A program made the translations under genes and the position numbers. This document shows positions 56,576-64,000 of a DNA stretch of 64,000 bases, in pieces. The number at the start of each line of letters is the position of its first letter. Position 1 is the stretch's first letter. Source of the DNA: Flavobacterium gelatinilyticum (GTDB lineage: Bacteria > Bacteroidota > Bacteroidia > Flavobacteriales > Flavobacteriaceae); contig NZ_CP114287.1 in assembly GCF_027111295.1 (NCBI RefSeq), positions 4,030,001-4,094,000 of the forward strand, given 5' to 3'. The notes under the pieces were generated by a model, which did not search any database, had not been told where the DNA came from, and saw only the letters and a program-made list of their open reading frames with translations.

Positions 56576-58666
56576 CTAAAATACGTAATTTAATGAGATA
56601 ATTCCGTAATAGTTTATTGGTAGGCCTGGATAATAAAATCTGGGTTGCGCATTTCCAACTCCGGTTGCGTTGGTTAAAATCATTGAAGCATATTTTTCGT
56701 TGGTAACATTGTTGATTCCTGCATCCAAATGAGTTGTTAAACCTTGTAAAATCTCAAATTGATAACCTGTTTTTAGATTAATTATATTATAAGAATCAGA
56801 AAAAGCCGTATTGGCATCGTTCATCGGGATTTCGTCTACAAATTGATAATCGGCTCCAAAGTAAACGCCAAAATTTGTGTTTAATGTTAGACCGAGATTT
56901 ATTTTATTTGGAGCAACTCCGGTTAATTTATTTCCCGAAAAATCATTTCCATTATCTACAAATTCTTTAAATTCATAATTTCCCAAAGAACCTCCAAAAT
57001 AAGAATTTAAAGTAAAAAAACGATTCATCTGCCAATTGTGGTTCAAAGTAATTTCGATTCCTTCATGAAATGTTTTTCCGGCATTTGCACCAACATACTG
57101 ATCGTCGCCAACTCTTTTAGCAACCAATAAATCCTTAATTTCCATTCGGTACAAAGAGATTTCGGCGTAAAGATTTTTATCAAAAAAATAAAACTTTCCG
57201 CCAAGTTCAAAGTTATAACCATTTTCAGGTTTTATATCAGGATTAATTGTGCCTTCGCTTGTTAAAGTTTCTTCGGTTGCCGGAAGCGAAAATCCCCGGC
57301 TTACCGAAAAATAAAACGTTTTTAAAGAATTTGGTTTAAAAAGAAACGAAATCTGAGGCGAAAAAATGCCATCATAACTATATTTCTCATTAATATTTTC
57401 GGTGTAATTGTTAAGATCAAATTTTGTTTTATTATAATTCAAACCCGCCTGAATTTCAAATTGTTCCGAAAGCTGAGTTCGTAACTGAGAAAAAATATTG
57501 TAGAAATGCCTTTTTTGGTCGGTTTCTGTAAGTTGATTTCCCTGCAGACTTCCTAAACCATTATTTTGCTGATATAGATTTTGAAACGTATTTCCGTTGT
57601 AAGTGTCTGCGAAATACTCTACACCGGCAATAAACTGATTTTTACTTTTTCCAATTTCAAAATTTCCCGAAAACTGAGTTCTTGCTCCAGTTGCAAAAGT
57701 ATATTGACGCAGAATATCAAACGGTCGAGGTTCGTTACTATCTTTATAATTAACAAAAACTGAAGTCGAATTATTCAGGTTTTCATTAATTCTGAAATCA
57801 TAAGCCAATCCGCTCAAAACAGATTTGTATTCTTTATATCCTTTTGATGCCACCCAGGTTGGAGCGCCGGCTTTTGGATTTGTATCAAAAACTTCCTTAC
57901 TAATCGAACTCGGAATAAAAGCTTCTAAGTAAGTATAATTCGAAAAATAGGTGAGTTTACTATTTTCTTTTCGGAATAATTCTCCTGCAAGTGTAATTCC
58001 TTCTCTGTTATAAGCGCTGTTTTCTCTCCAGCCATCGGTCTTTAGGTTATGATAACTGATGTTTAAACTTCCTGATTTTTCATCTAAACTATAATTGATA
58101 CTGTTTTTCAATAATCCGTATGAACCAAAAACGGTACTTATTCCGGCAGATTGTCCATTGTTTTTAGAAAGCTGTGGCGAAATTAAAATCGCGCCACCCA
58201 GGCCTGCGCCGTAAACACTCGAAAGTGGACCTTTTATAATTTCAATTTGATTGAGGTTTTCCAGATCAATATCATCAATTACGGTTTCGCTATTTCCAGA
58301 TGTTAACGGAATACTGCCGTAAAAAGCTCTGATTTTATTGGTGCCGTATGGAGTTCTGGCGCCAATACCGCGAATTGAAATTCGGCTTGTGGTAAAATTT
58401 GAAGACTGCATGAATACGCCGGGGATTGTATTGATTACCGTTGTAATATCTGTGGTGTTATTTTGCAGTAAATCTTTTTTAGAAAGAATTCCAATTGAAG
58501 CCGGAGTGTTTAATAAATTGTTATCAATATGAAGCGGGCTGATGACGACTTCTTTAAGTTTTTCTGTTTTTACAGAATCAACAATTTTGCTTTCTATTTT
58601 CTGTGCCAATATATTCTGAAAAATAAATAGCAGAAAAAACAGTAAACAATATTTTTTTAAAATCAT
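56576..58666 (-). CDS. TonB-dependent outer-membrane receptor
   Basis: A signal peptide (MILKKYCLLFFLLFIFQNILAQ) is followed by a plug domain with NTPASIGILSKKDLLQNNTTDITTVINTIPGVFMQ and IRGIGARTPYG near 60-110. The plug ends near 175, then a long beta-barrel runs to NYYGIISLNYVF, with a terminal aromatic. The 696 residues are normal. Starting at ATG 58708 would add a basic stretch before the signal peptide. Substrate unknown; a metal chelate or vitamin is possible. Confidence 0.92.
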   Translation of the reverse strand: MILKKYCLLFFLLFIFQNILAQKIESKIVDSVKTEKLKEVVISPLHIDNNLLNTPASIGILSKKDLLQNNTTDITTVINTIPGVFMQSSNFTTSRISIRGIGARTPYGTNKIRAFYGSIPLTSGNSETVIDDIDLENLNQIEIIKGPLSSVYGAGLGGAILISPQLSKNNGQSAGISTVFGSYGLLKNSINYSLDEKSGSLNISYHNLKTDGWRENSAYNREGITLAGELFRKENSKLTYFSNYTYLEAFIPSSISKEVFDTNPKAGAPTWVASKGYKEYKSVLSGLAYDFRINENLNNSTSVFVNYKDSNEPRPFDILRQYTFATGARTQFSGNFEIGKSKNQFIAGVEYFADTYNGNTFQNLYQQNNGLGSLQGNQLTETDQKRHFYNIFSQLRTQLSEQFEIQAGLNYNKTKFDLNNYTENINEKYSYDGIFSPQISFLFKPNSLKTFYFSVSRGFSLPATEETLTSEGTINPDIKPENGYNFELGGKFYFFDKNLYAEISLYRMEIKDLLVAKRVGDDQYVGANAGKTFHEGIEITLNHNWQMNRFFTLNSYFGGSLGNYEFKEFVDNGNDFSGNKLTGVAPNKINLGLTLNTNFGVYFGADYQFVDEIPMNDANTAFSDSYNIINLKTGYQFEILQGLTTHLDAGINNVTNEKYASMILTNATGVGNAQPRFYYPGLPINYYGIISLNYVF

Positions 58667-58844
58667 AGAATGAAATTGAGGCAAAGTTTTTTTAACACAT
58701 AGAAACATAGCATTGATTGAGGCAAAAAAGGCGTTTTACTAATTTGAATTCACATAGAAACTATGTGTAAAAACGAGTTTTTATTTAACAACTTCTTTTT
58801 AAAGCAAAAATCTATGTCTCTATGTGTTTAAAATATTTAGTTTG

Positions 58845-58862
58845 TCCGATAGCTGTCGGATT
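58845..58862. repeat. short palindrome
   Basis: The sequence TCCGATAGCTGTCGGA forms a short stem. It resembles TCCCGATAGCTATCGGGA at 61575-61592. A further palindrome, AACCGCAAATTGCGCAAATTTGTGGTT, follows at 58881. Confidence 0.5.
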
Positions 58863-58920
58863 AAAATTGGAAAATTTTTTAACCGCAAATTGCGCAAATT
58901 TGTGGTTAAGGAATCTTTAG

Positions 58921-60195
58921 TTATTTATTAGCAGAAACTTTCCAAATCGTATTTCCGCTGTCATCATTTATCAAAAGCGATCCGTCGTTCATAACCGTTA
59001 CAGCAACCGGACGTCCATAAACTTCAGCTTTATCATTATCAGAAACAAAACCAGTTAAAAAATCTTCTGGTTTTCCTGAAGGTTTTCCGTCTTTAAAAGG
59101 AACGAAAAGCACTTTATATCCCGAAATTACCGAACGATTCCACGAACCATGCTGACCTACAAAAGCACCGTTTTTATATTTCGCAGGAAAAGCATTTTTG
59201 GTATAAAAAGCCAATCCTAAAGAAGCCGTATGCGAACCAACCGGAACATCAGGAACAATTGCTTTCTCGACTAAATCTTTTCTTTCTCCTTTCATTCTTG
59301 GATCTGGAATGTTTCCAAAATAAGAATAAGGCCATCCGTAAAAACCATCTCTTTTTACACTCGTAATATAATCCGGAACTAAATCATCGCCCAAATCATC
59401 ACGCTCATTTACAGCTGTCCAAAGTTCTTTATTAACAGGATTCCAATCCATTCCAACTGGATTTCTAAGACCCGAAGCAAAGATTTTTTCGCCCGTTCCG
59501 TCAGGATTAATTTCCAGAATTCCAGCACGGCGAACTTCTTTGTCAACACCATGTTCGGCATTGTTGCTTCCGGAACCAACAGAAACGTAGATTTTGCTTC
59601 CGTCAGGACTTGCCAACAAATTTCTTGTCCAGTGATTGTTGTAGCCTCCAGCAGGAAGTTCAAGGATTTTTTCACCTTTAGTTTCTAATTTTAGCGGATT
59701 GTTTTTATAAGGATAACGATATAATCCGTCAGTATTTGCGATATAGAAAAAGTCTTTCAAAATCAACATGCCAAAAGGTTTGTTTAATCCCGAAATAAAA
59801 ACCTCGCGGGTTTCATATTTACCATCTTTATCTTTATCACGCAAGACTGTAATCTGGTTTTTGCTCATACGAGTTCCGCTTTCGACAACAAAAATATCCT
59901 GATTTGGCGCGATATAACTCCAACGCGGATTTTGAAAACCATCTGCAAATTTGGTCACCGTAAAACCTTCAGGCGCTTTTGGCGTAATTCCGTCTGGCCA
60001 TCCAATAACCTTGCTGTTTTTTGTTTTAGATTCTGTTGCGTATGGTGGCGGAAGTGTCAAATCTCCAATCGCAGTTTTTACCACATTTCCAGGTTGTTTA
60101 GCCAGTGCTTCTTTTTCATCTTTTTTAACCTGTCCGTTGCACGAAGTCATTAATGCTAATAATGATATAGAGAATAATGGTAAGTATCTTTTCAT
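58921..60195 (-). CDS. PQQ-dependent sugar/sorbosone dehydrogenase family lipoprotein
   Basis: The N-terminus MKRYLPLFSISLLALMTSC is a lipoprotein signal with lipobox LMTSC. The body is a beta-propeller with VTKFADGFQNPRWSYIAPN, GGYNNHWTRNLLASPDGSKIYVSVGSG and DFLTGFV, typical of L-sorbosone/glucose dehydrogenase family proteins that bind PQQ and calcium. The substrate and whether PQQ is available are unknown. Length 424 is usual. It is diverged from hpt. Confidence 0.88.
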   Translation of the reverse strand: MKRYLPLFSISLLALMTSCNGQVKKDEKEALAKQPGNVVKTAIGDLTLPPPYATESKTKNSKVIGWPDGITPKAPEGFTVTKFADGFQNPRWSYIAPNQDIFVVESGTRMSKNQITVLRDKDKDGKYETREVFISGLNKPFGMLILKDFFYIANTDGLYRYPYKNNPLKLETKGEKILELPAGGYNNHWTRNLLASPDGSKIYVSVGSGSNNAEHGVDKEVRRAGILEINPDGTGEKIFASGLRNPVGMDWNPVNKELWTAVNERDDLGDDLVPDYITSVKRDGFYGWPYSYFGNIPDPRMKGERKDLVEKAIVPDVPVGSHTASLGLAFYTKNAFPAKYKNGAFVGQHGSWNRSVISGYKVLFVPFKDGKPSGKPEDFLTGFVSDNDKAEVYGRPVAVTVMNDGSLLINDDSGNTIWKVSANK

Positions 60196-60322
60196 TCGTT
60201 CTGATAATTAAAGGTTTATATAACAACAATTTACTCAATTTTAAATTAGTGTCAAAAAATGATTTGTAAATATTAACTGATATTTAACATTCGCAAAAAA
60301 TATACAGTTGTAGTATATTTTG

Positions 60323-60356
60323 TTTGGAGCAATTAAGTTGTAATTCTGTATCTTTG
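60323..60356 (+). promoter_or_regulatory. promoter of hpt
   Basis: TTTG at 60323-60326 and TATCTTTG at 60349-60356 are 22 bp apart. The -7 box is a full match to TAnnTTTG and the ATG at 60382 follows by 25 bp. Confidence 0.7.
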
Positions 60357-60381
60357 TCAATTATTTTAAATTTAAAAAATA

Positions 60382-60912
60382 ATGATACAACTTCACGATA
60401 AACAATTTGTTCCGTTTATTTCGGCAAAAGAAATTGATTTTGCTTTAACCAAAATAGTGGCGCAGGTAGAAGATGATTTTGGAGATGAAATTCCTGTTTT
60501 TATTGGAGTTCTAAATGGCGCATTTATGGTTGTTGCCGATTTTTTGAAAAAATATAAAAAACCTTGCGAGGTTTCATTCATAAAAATGGCTTCGTACGAA
60601 GGAACTGAAACCACAAATTCGGTTAAAGAATTAATCGGCATTAATCAGGATTTATCAGGCCGAAGCGTCGTTATCATCGAAGATATTATCGATACAGGAA
60701 ACACGATTGAAGAATTAAAAAATTTGTTTAAAGCACAAAACGTAAAACATTTCAAAGTAGCAACTTTGTTCTTTAAACCAGAAGCTTACAAAAAAGATAT
60801 CAAAATAGATTATGTTGGAGTCAGAATTCCGAATAAGTTTATTGTAGGTTACGGATTAGACTACGACGGTTTGGGACGAAACCTGACAGAGGTCTATAAA
60901 TTAGCAGAATAA
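60382..60912 (+). CDS. hpt: hypoxanthine phosphoribosyltransferase
   Basis: The PRPP-binding motif VVIIEDIIDTGNTIEEL is near residue 92. The early block FIGVLNGAFMVVADFL and the C-terminal YVGVRIPNKFIVGYGLDYDG, with the purine-contact residues, are typical. It salvages hypoxanthine or guanine with PRPP. It comes before adk, also a nucleotide enzyme. Confidence 0.95.
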   Translation: MIQLHDKQFVPFISAKEIDFALTKIVAQVEDDFGDEIPVFIGVLNGAFMVVADFLKKYKKPCEVSFIKMASYEGTETTNSVKELIGINQDLSGRSVVIIEDIIDTGNTIEELKNLFKAQNVKHFKVATLFFKPEAYKKDIKIDYVGVRIPNKFIVGYGLDYDGLGRNLTEVYKLAE

Positions 60913-60980
60913 AAAACAAAACACAACTAAATATTCATTTTAAACTTCTGTAAAAAGAAGTCACAACACGCAAATTCATT

Positions 60981-61553
60981 ATGATTAACATCGTTTTATT
61001 CGGAAAGCCTGGCGCAGGAAAAGGAACTCAGGCTGAATTTTTAAAAGAAAAATACAATTTAACACACCTTTCAACAGGAGATATTTTTCGTTTCAATTTA
61101 AAAAATGATACAGAATTAGGAAAACAAGCAAGAGTTTTTATGGACAATGGAGAATTAGTTCCTTGCGAAATAACAACGGCAATGTTAATCGATGAAGTAA
61201 AAAAACATCCGGATACAGCAGGATTTTTGTTCGATGGTTACCCAAGAACAATTAACCAGGCAGAGGCTTTAGATAAATTTTTGCCAACAATTGGTTCAAG
61301 TGTAACAGCAACAATTGCTCTAGAAGCTGATGACGAAATCTTAGTAGCACGTTTACTTGAAAGAGGAAAAACAAGCGGAAGAGCAGATGATCAGGACGAA
61401 GAAAAAATTCGTGTAAGATATCAGGAATACAACGAAAAAACAGCTCCATTGATTGGATATTATAAAGAACAAAACAAGTTTCACGCCGTAAACGGTATCG
61501 GAACTATTGAAGAAATTACTGAGAGATTAACTTCAGTTATAGATAATTTGTAG
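60981..61553 (+). CDS. adk: adenylate kinase
   Basis: The P-loop is GKPGAGKGTQAEFL at residues 7-20. FLFDGYPRTINQAEAL near 80 and LLERGKTSGRADDQDEE near 125 show that the LID is short, with no zinc fingers. It converts AMP and ATP to two ADP. The length of 190 residues is the short type normal in Bacteroidetes. It is 68 bp downstream of hpt. Confidence 0.97.
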   Translation: MINIVLFGKPGAGKGTQAEFLKEKYNLTHLSTGDIFRFNLKNDTELGKQARVFMDNGELVPCEITTAMLIDEVKKHPDTAGFLFDGYPRTINQAEALDKFLPTIGSSVTATIALEADDEILVARLLERGKTSGRADDQDEEKIRVRYQEYNEKTAPLIGYYKEQNKFHAVNGIGTIEEITERLTSVIDNL

Positions 61554-61574
61554 AAGCTAATCCAGCTGTACGTG

Positions 61575-61655
61575 AAATCCCGATAGCTATCGGGAAAGTA
61601 AAAAAAACTATTTTTCCAAACCATAAAACGAGCTTATCCCGAGACTTCGGGAGTT
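61575..61655. repeat. two short palindromes between adk and the CBS protein
   Basis: TCCCGATAGCTATCGGGA (61575-61592) and TCCCGAGACTTCGGGA (61638-61653) lie in tandem. They could end adk transcription; the first is followed by AAAGTAAAAAAAAC rather than a T-run. Confidence 0.6.
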
Positions 61656-61777
61656 GACTGTTTTTTGGGAGGAAAAATTAGTTTTTTTAGCTTCGGGCTT
61701 TTCATTCCATCTGAGTTAAAAAATAAGAATACCACATAATACGCAACGAACCAAACAAATAACGAATCTACTAAACA

Positions 61778-63052
61778 TTGGAAATACTAATAATATTTTT
61801 TCTAATACTACTAAATGGAGTTTTCTCTATGTCTGAAATTGCATTGATCTCGGCTAGAAAAAACCGACTTGAAACTGCTGCTAAAAAAGGAAACAAAAGT
61901 GCCAAAACAGCACTTGACCTGGCAAATTCCCCAAACAAATTCTTATCAACCGTACAAATCGGAATTACCTTAATCGGAATTTTAACCGGTATTTATTCTG
62001 GAGATAAAATCACTGCCGATGTTGAGGTATTTGTTGCGGGTTTTGAAGTTTTAAAGCCTTATGCACACTCAATTGCAGTTGGAATTGTAGTTGTGGTTCT
62101 TACTTTTTTCTCTTTGGTTTTAGGAGAATTACTTCCAAAACGTATCGGATTAAATTATCCTGAATCGATTGCCAAAATGGTAGCAATGCCAATGAAAGTT
62201 ATTTCGATCATTACAGCGCCTTTTATCTGGTTATTGACTTCTTCGACAGATTTTTTACTGAACATTTTTCAGATAAAGCCGACTGCTGACGGAAAAGTGA
62301 CCGAAGAAGAAATTAAAGCCATTATCAAAGAAGGAACAGAAGTTGGAGAAGTTCAGGAAATTGAGCAGGATATCGTGGAGCGTGTTTTTCATATTGGAGA
62401 CAGAAAAGTAAGTTCTTTAATGACACACCGAAAGTCTGTAGACATGCTGCCGCTAAATGCAGATAAAACAAAAATTAAAGAATTGGTTGTTCAGGACCTG
62501 CACGGCGTTTATCCGGTTTACAATGATAATTACGATGATATTGTTGGGGTTGTAACCCTAAAAAATATTTTTGCGCATATAGAAAATGACAATTTTGATT
62601 TGTCTTCAATCATGTCAGATGCGCCTTATTTAATGGAACAGACTACGGCTTATAAAGCTTTGGAAAATTTCAAAAAAACAGGTATTCATTACGCTTTGGT
62701 TTCAGACGAATACGGTGTTTTTCAGGGAATGATTACTTTGAATGACATTCTGGAAGCTTTGGTAGGTGATGCTGCTGAGTTTTATAAAGATGAATTTCAG
62801 CTTGTAGAAAGAGAAGACGGTTCATGGCTTGTTGACGGACATTATTCGTTACACGATTTCTTAACTTATTTTGAACTGGACGAATTAACAAACGATTACG
62901 AAGTAAACACCGTAAGCGGAATGATTATGACCGAACTTTCGCATATCCCAAAAGAAGGCGAAAAATTAGTTTGGCAAAAATTTGTTCTTGAAGTTGTCGA
63001 TATGGATGGCGTTAAGATTGATAAAGTTTTAGTAAAAGCTTTAAAAGAGTAG
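61778..63052 (+). CDS. hemolysin-family protein (DUF21, CBS pair, CorC/HlyC domain)
   Basis: Residues 1-165 hold four membrane segments (LEILIIFFLILLNGVFSMSEIALISARKNRL; SLVLGELLPKRIGLNYPE is the DUF21 motif). A CBS pair spans about 205-325 and the CorC/HlyC domain ends the chain. It is a putative metal-ion exporter related to CNNM/CorC. The start is TTG at 61778; the next ATG (61829) would remove part of the first helix. Confidence 0.9.
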   Translation: MEILIIFFLILLNGVFSMSEIALISARKNRLETAAKKGNKSAKTALDLANSPNKFLSTVQIGITLIGILTGIYSGDKITADVEVFVAGFEVLKPYAHSIAVGIVVVVLTFFSLVLGELLPKRIGLNYPESIAKMVAMPMKVISIITAPFIWLLTSSTDFLLNIFQIKPTADGKVTEEEIKAIIKEGTEVGEVQEIEQDIVERVFHIGDRKVSSLMTHRKSVDMLPLNADKTKIKELVVQDLHGVYPVYNDNYDDIVGVVTLKNIFAHIENDNFDLSSIMSDAPYLMEQTTAYKALENFKKTGIHYALVSDEYGVFQGMITLNDILEALVGDAAEFYKDEFQLVEREDGSWLVDGHYSLHDFLTYFELDELTNDYEVNTVSGMIMTELSHIPKEGEKLVWQKFVLEVVDMDGVKIDKVLVKALKE

Positions 63053-63061
63053 AGAGAATTT

Positions 63062-63124
63062 TGTTTCATGTTTAAAGTTTCAAGTTATTGCGTTGTGCAG
63101 ACTTGGAACCTGAAACCTGAAACT
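63062..63124. repeat. inverted repeat of the TTTCAGGTTTCAAG family
   Basis: The left arm GTTTCATGTTTAAAGTTTCA and right arm GGAACCTGAAACCTGAAAC enclose about 20 bp. It matches the relatives at 26749-26806 and 54565-54602. Confidence 0.65.
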
Positions 63125-63142
63125 TTTAGATAAAAAAAAACA

Positions 63143-64000
63143 ATGACAGAAGGAAATTTTGTAGATTACGTTAAGATATATGTTTCATCCGGAAAAGGAG
63201 GAAAAGGTTCTACGCATTTACATAGAGAGAAATTTATTGAAAAAGGCGGTCCGGACGGAGGAGATGGAGGTCGCGGCGGACATGTGTATCTAGTGGGGAA
63301 TAAAGGACTCTGGACATTATTTCATTTAAAATTTGCCCGTCACGTAAAAGCGGGACACGGAGGTGACGGAGGTTCTGACAGAAGTACCGGTGCTGATGGA
63401 GAAGATAAAATTATCGAAGTGCCTCTAGGAACTGTTGTAAAAGACAAAGAAACCGGAGAAACACTTTTTGAAGTTACAGAACACGGAGAAAAAAAGATTC
63501 TGGCAAAAGGAGGAAAGGGAGGTTTAGGAAACTGGCATTTTAGAAGTTCGACAAACCAAACGCCTCGTTATGCACAGCCAGGTCTTCCTGGACTTGAAAT
63601 GGATGTGATTCTGGAACTTAAAGTTCTGGCAGATGTTGGACTCGTTGGTTTCCCGAATGCCGGAAAATCTACTTTATTGTCTGTATTAACATCAGCAAAA
63701 CCAAAAATTGCCGATTATCCGTTTACGACTTTAAAACCAAATTTAGGAATCGTAGCATACAGGGATTTCCAGTCTTTTGTAATTGCGGATATTCCTGGAA
63801 TTATTGAAGGTGCAGCCGAAGGGAAAGGTCTTGGACATTATTTCCTTCGCCATATTGAGCGTAACTCAACTTTGTTGTTTTTAATTCCTGTTGATACAGC
63901 TGATATTAAAGGAGAATACGATATTTTAGTTAATGAATTAACGAAATACAATCCGGAAATGCTGGATAAAGAGCGTCTGGTTGTTATTTCAAAATGCGAT
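63143..64000 (+). CDS. obgE: GTPase Obg (5' part, cut by window end)
   Basis: The first 286 codons are present. The N-terminal glycine-rich domain ([35 protein letters not shown]) is typical of Obg. The GTP-binding P-loop [14 protein letters not shown] is near residue 170 and the switch [16 protein letters not shown] near 215. The G4 motif begins at the window edge (SKCD). It helps assemble the 50S subunit and links to ppGpp. The C-terminus lies outside the window. Confidence 0.97.
   Translation, partial: MTEGNFVDYVKIYVSSGKGGKGSTHLHREKFIEKGGPDGGDGGRGGHVYLVGNKGLWTLFHLKFARHVKAGHGGDGGSDRSTGADGEDKIIEVPLGTVVKDKETGETLFEVTEHGEKKILAKGGKGGLGNWHFRSSTNQTPRYAQPGLPGLEMDVILELKVLADVGLVGFPNAGKSTLLSVLTSAKPKIADYPFTTLKPNLGIVAYRDFQSFVIADIPGIIEGAAEGKGLGHYFLRHIERNSTLLFLIPVDTADIKGEYDILVNELTKYNPEMLDKERLVVISKCD

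Overview
The window is chromosomal DNA from a Bacteroidetes bacterium, most likely Flavobacterium. The base composition is AT-rich, genes lack Shine-Dalgarno sequences, several genes have the Bacteroidetes promoter form TTTG-N17..22-TAnnTTTG, and intergenic spaces hold long inverted repeats. Housekeeping content (gcvP, folC, purE/purK, hpt, adk, obgE, an ExbB/ExbD/TonB set, an MlaE/MlaF-type transporter) fits that assignment. The species is not determined.

Region by region. 0.2-6.5 kb: a DUF4256 gene, then a tight plus-strand cluster with two related 2-oxoglutarate/Fe(II) (AlkB-like) oxygenases, an endonuclease V homologue, a WHxH/Gly-Ser-Cys-rich membrane protein and a secreted HExxH protein. 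6.5-10.4 kb: a lipoprotein, an FAD monooxygenase with a DnaJ-like CxxCxGxG front end, two unknowns and an XRE regulator. 10.5-11.5 kb: two tRNA-Val genes, a GIY-YIG gene and a broken tRNA. 11.6-30.7 kb: mostly core metabolism and envelope genes. 33.9-38.7 kb: a minus-strand operon (YqjF, two small membrane proteins, a DCC protein, a TIGR01777 epimerase, SRPBCC) controlled in all likelihood by a GbsR/MarR-type regulator whose palindrome occurs three times. 49.7-64 kb: antiporter, SanA-like protein, M3 peptidase, purEK, TonB receptor, sugar dehydrogenase, hpt, adk, CBS transporter and the start of obgE.

The most unusual part is 30.8-49.6 kb on the plus strand, in two blocks either side of the GbsR operon. 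It encodes small proteins resembling DUF1842 and DUF1843 (the latter as a tandem pair of 58 and 56 aa, very short), two unrecognised small beta-rich-looking proteins, a membrane-anchored protein with one CxxCH haem motif, a radical SAM/SPASM enzyme, a methyltransferase, an ATP-grasp-like enzyme, a family 2 glycosyltransferase, an AMP-forming ligase, a GMC oxidoreductase and a PAS-cupin fusion. Five transcription units share one promoter plan: three direct repeats of about (A/G)TGACAT spaced 21-22 bp, with a TAnnTTTR box starting exactly 35 bp after the start of the last repeat. Four of the small-protein genes follow a second shared element, a probable structured RNA immediately before the start codon. 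Hairpin terminators separate small-protein genes from enzyme genes. I read this as one co-regulated system, probably making and modifying or handling abundant small proteins or a small-molecule product. What it makes is unknown.
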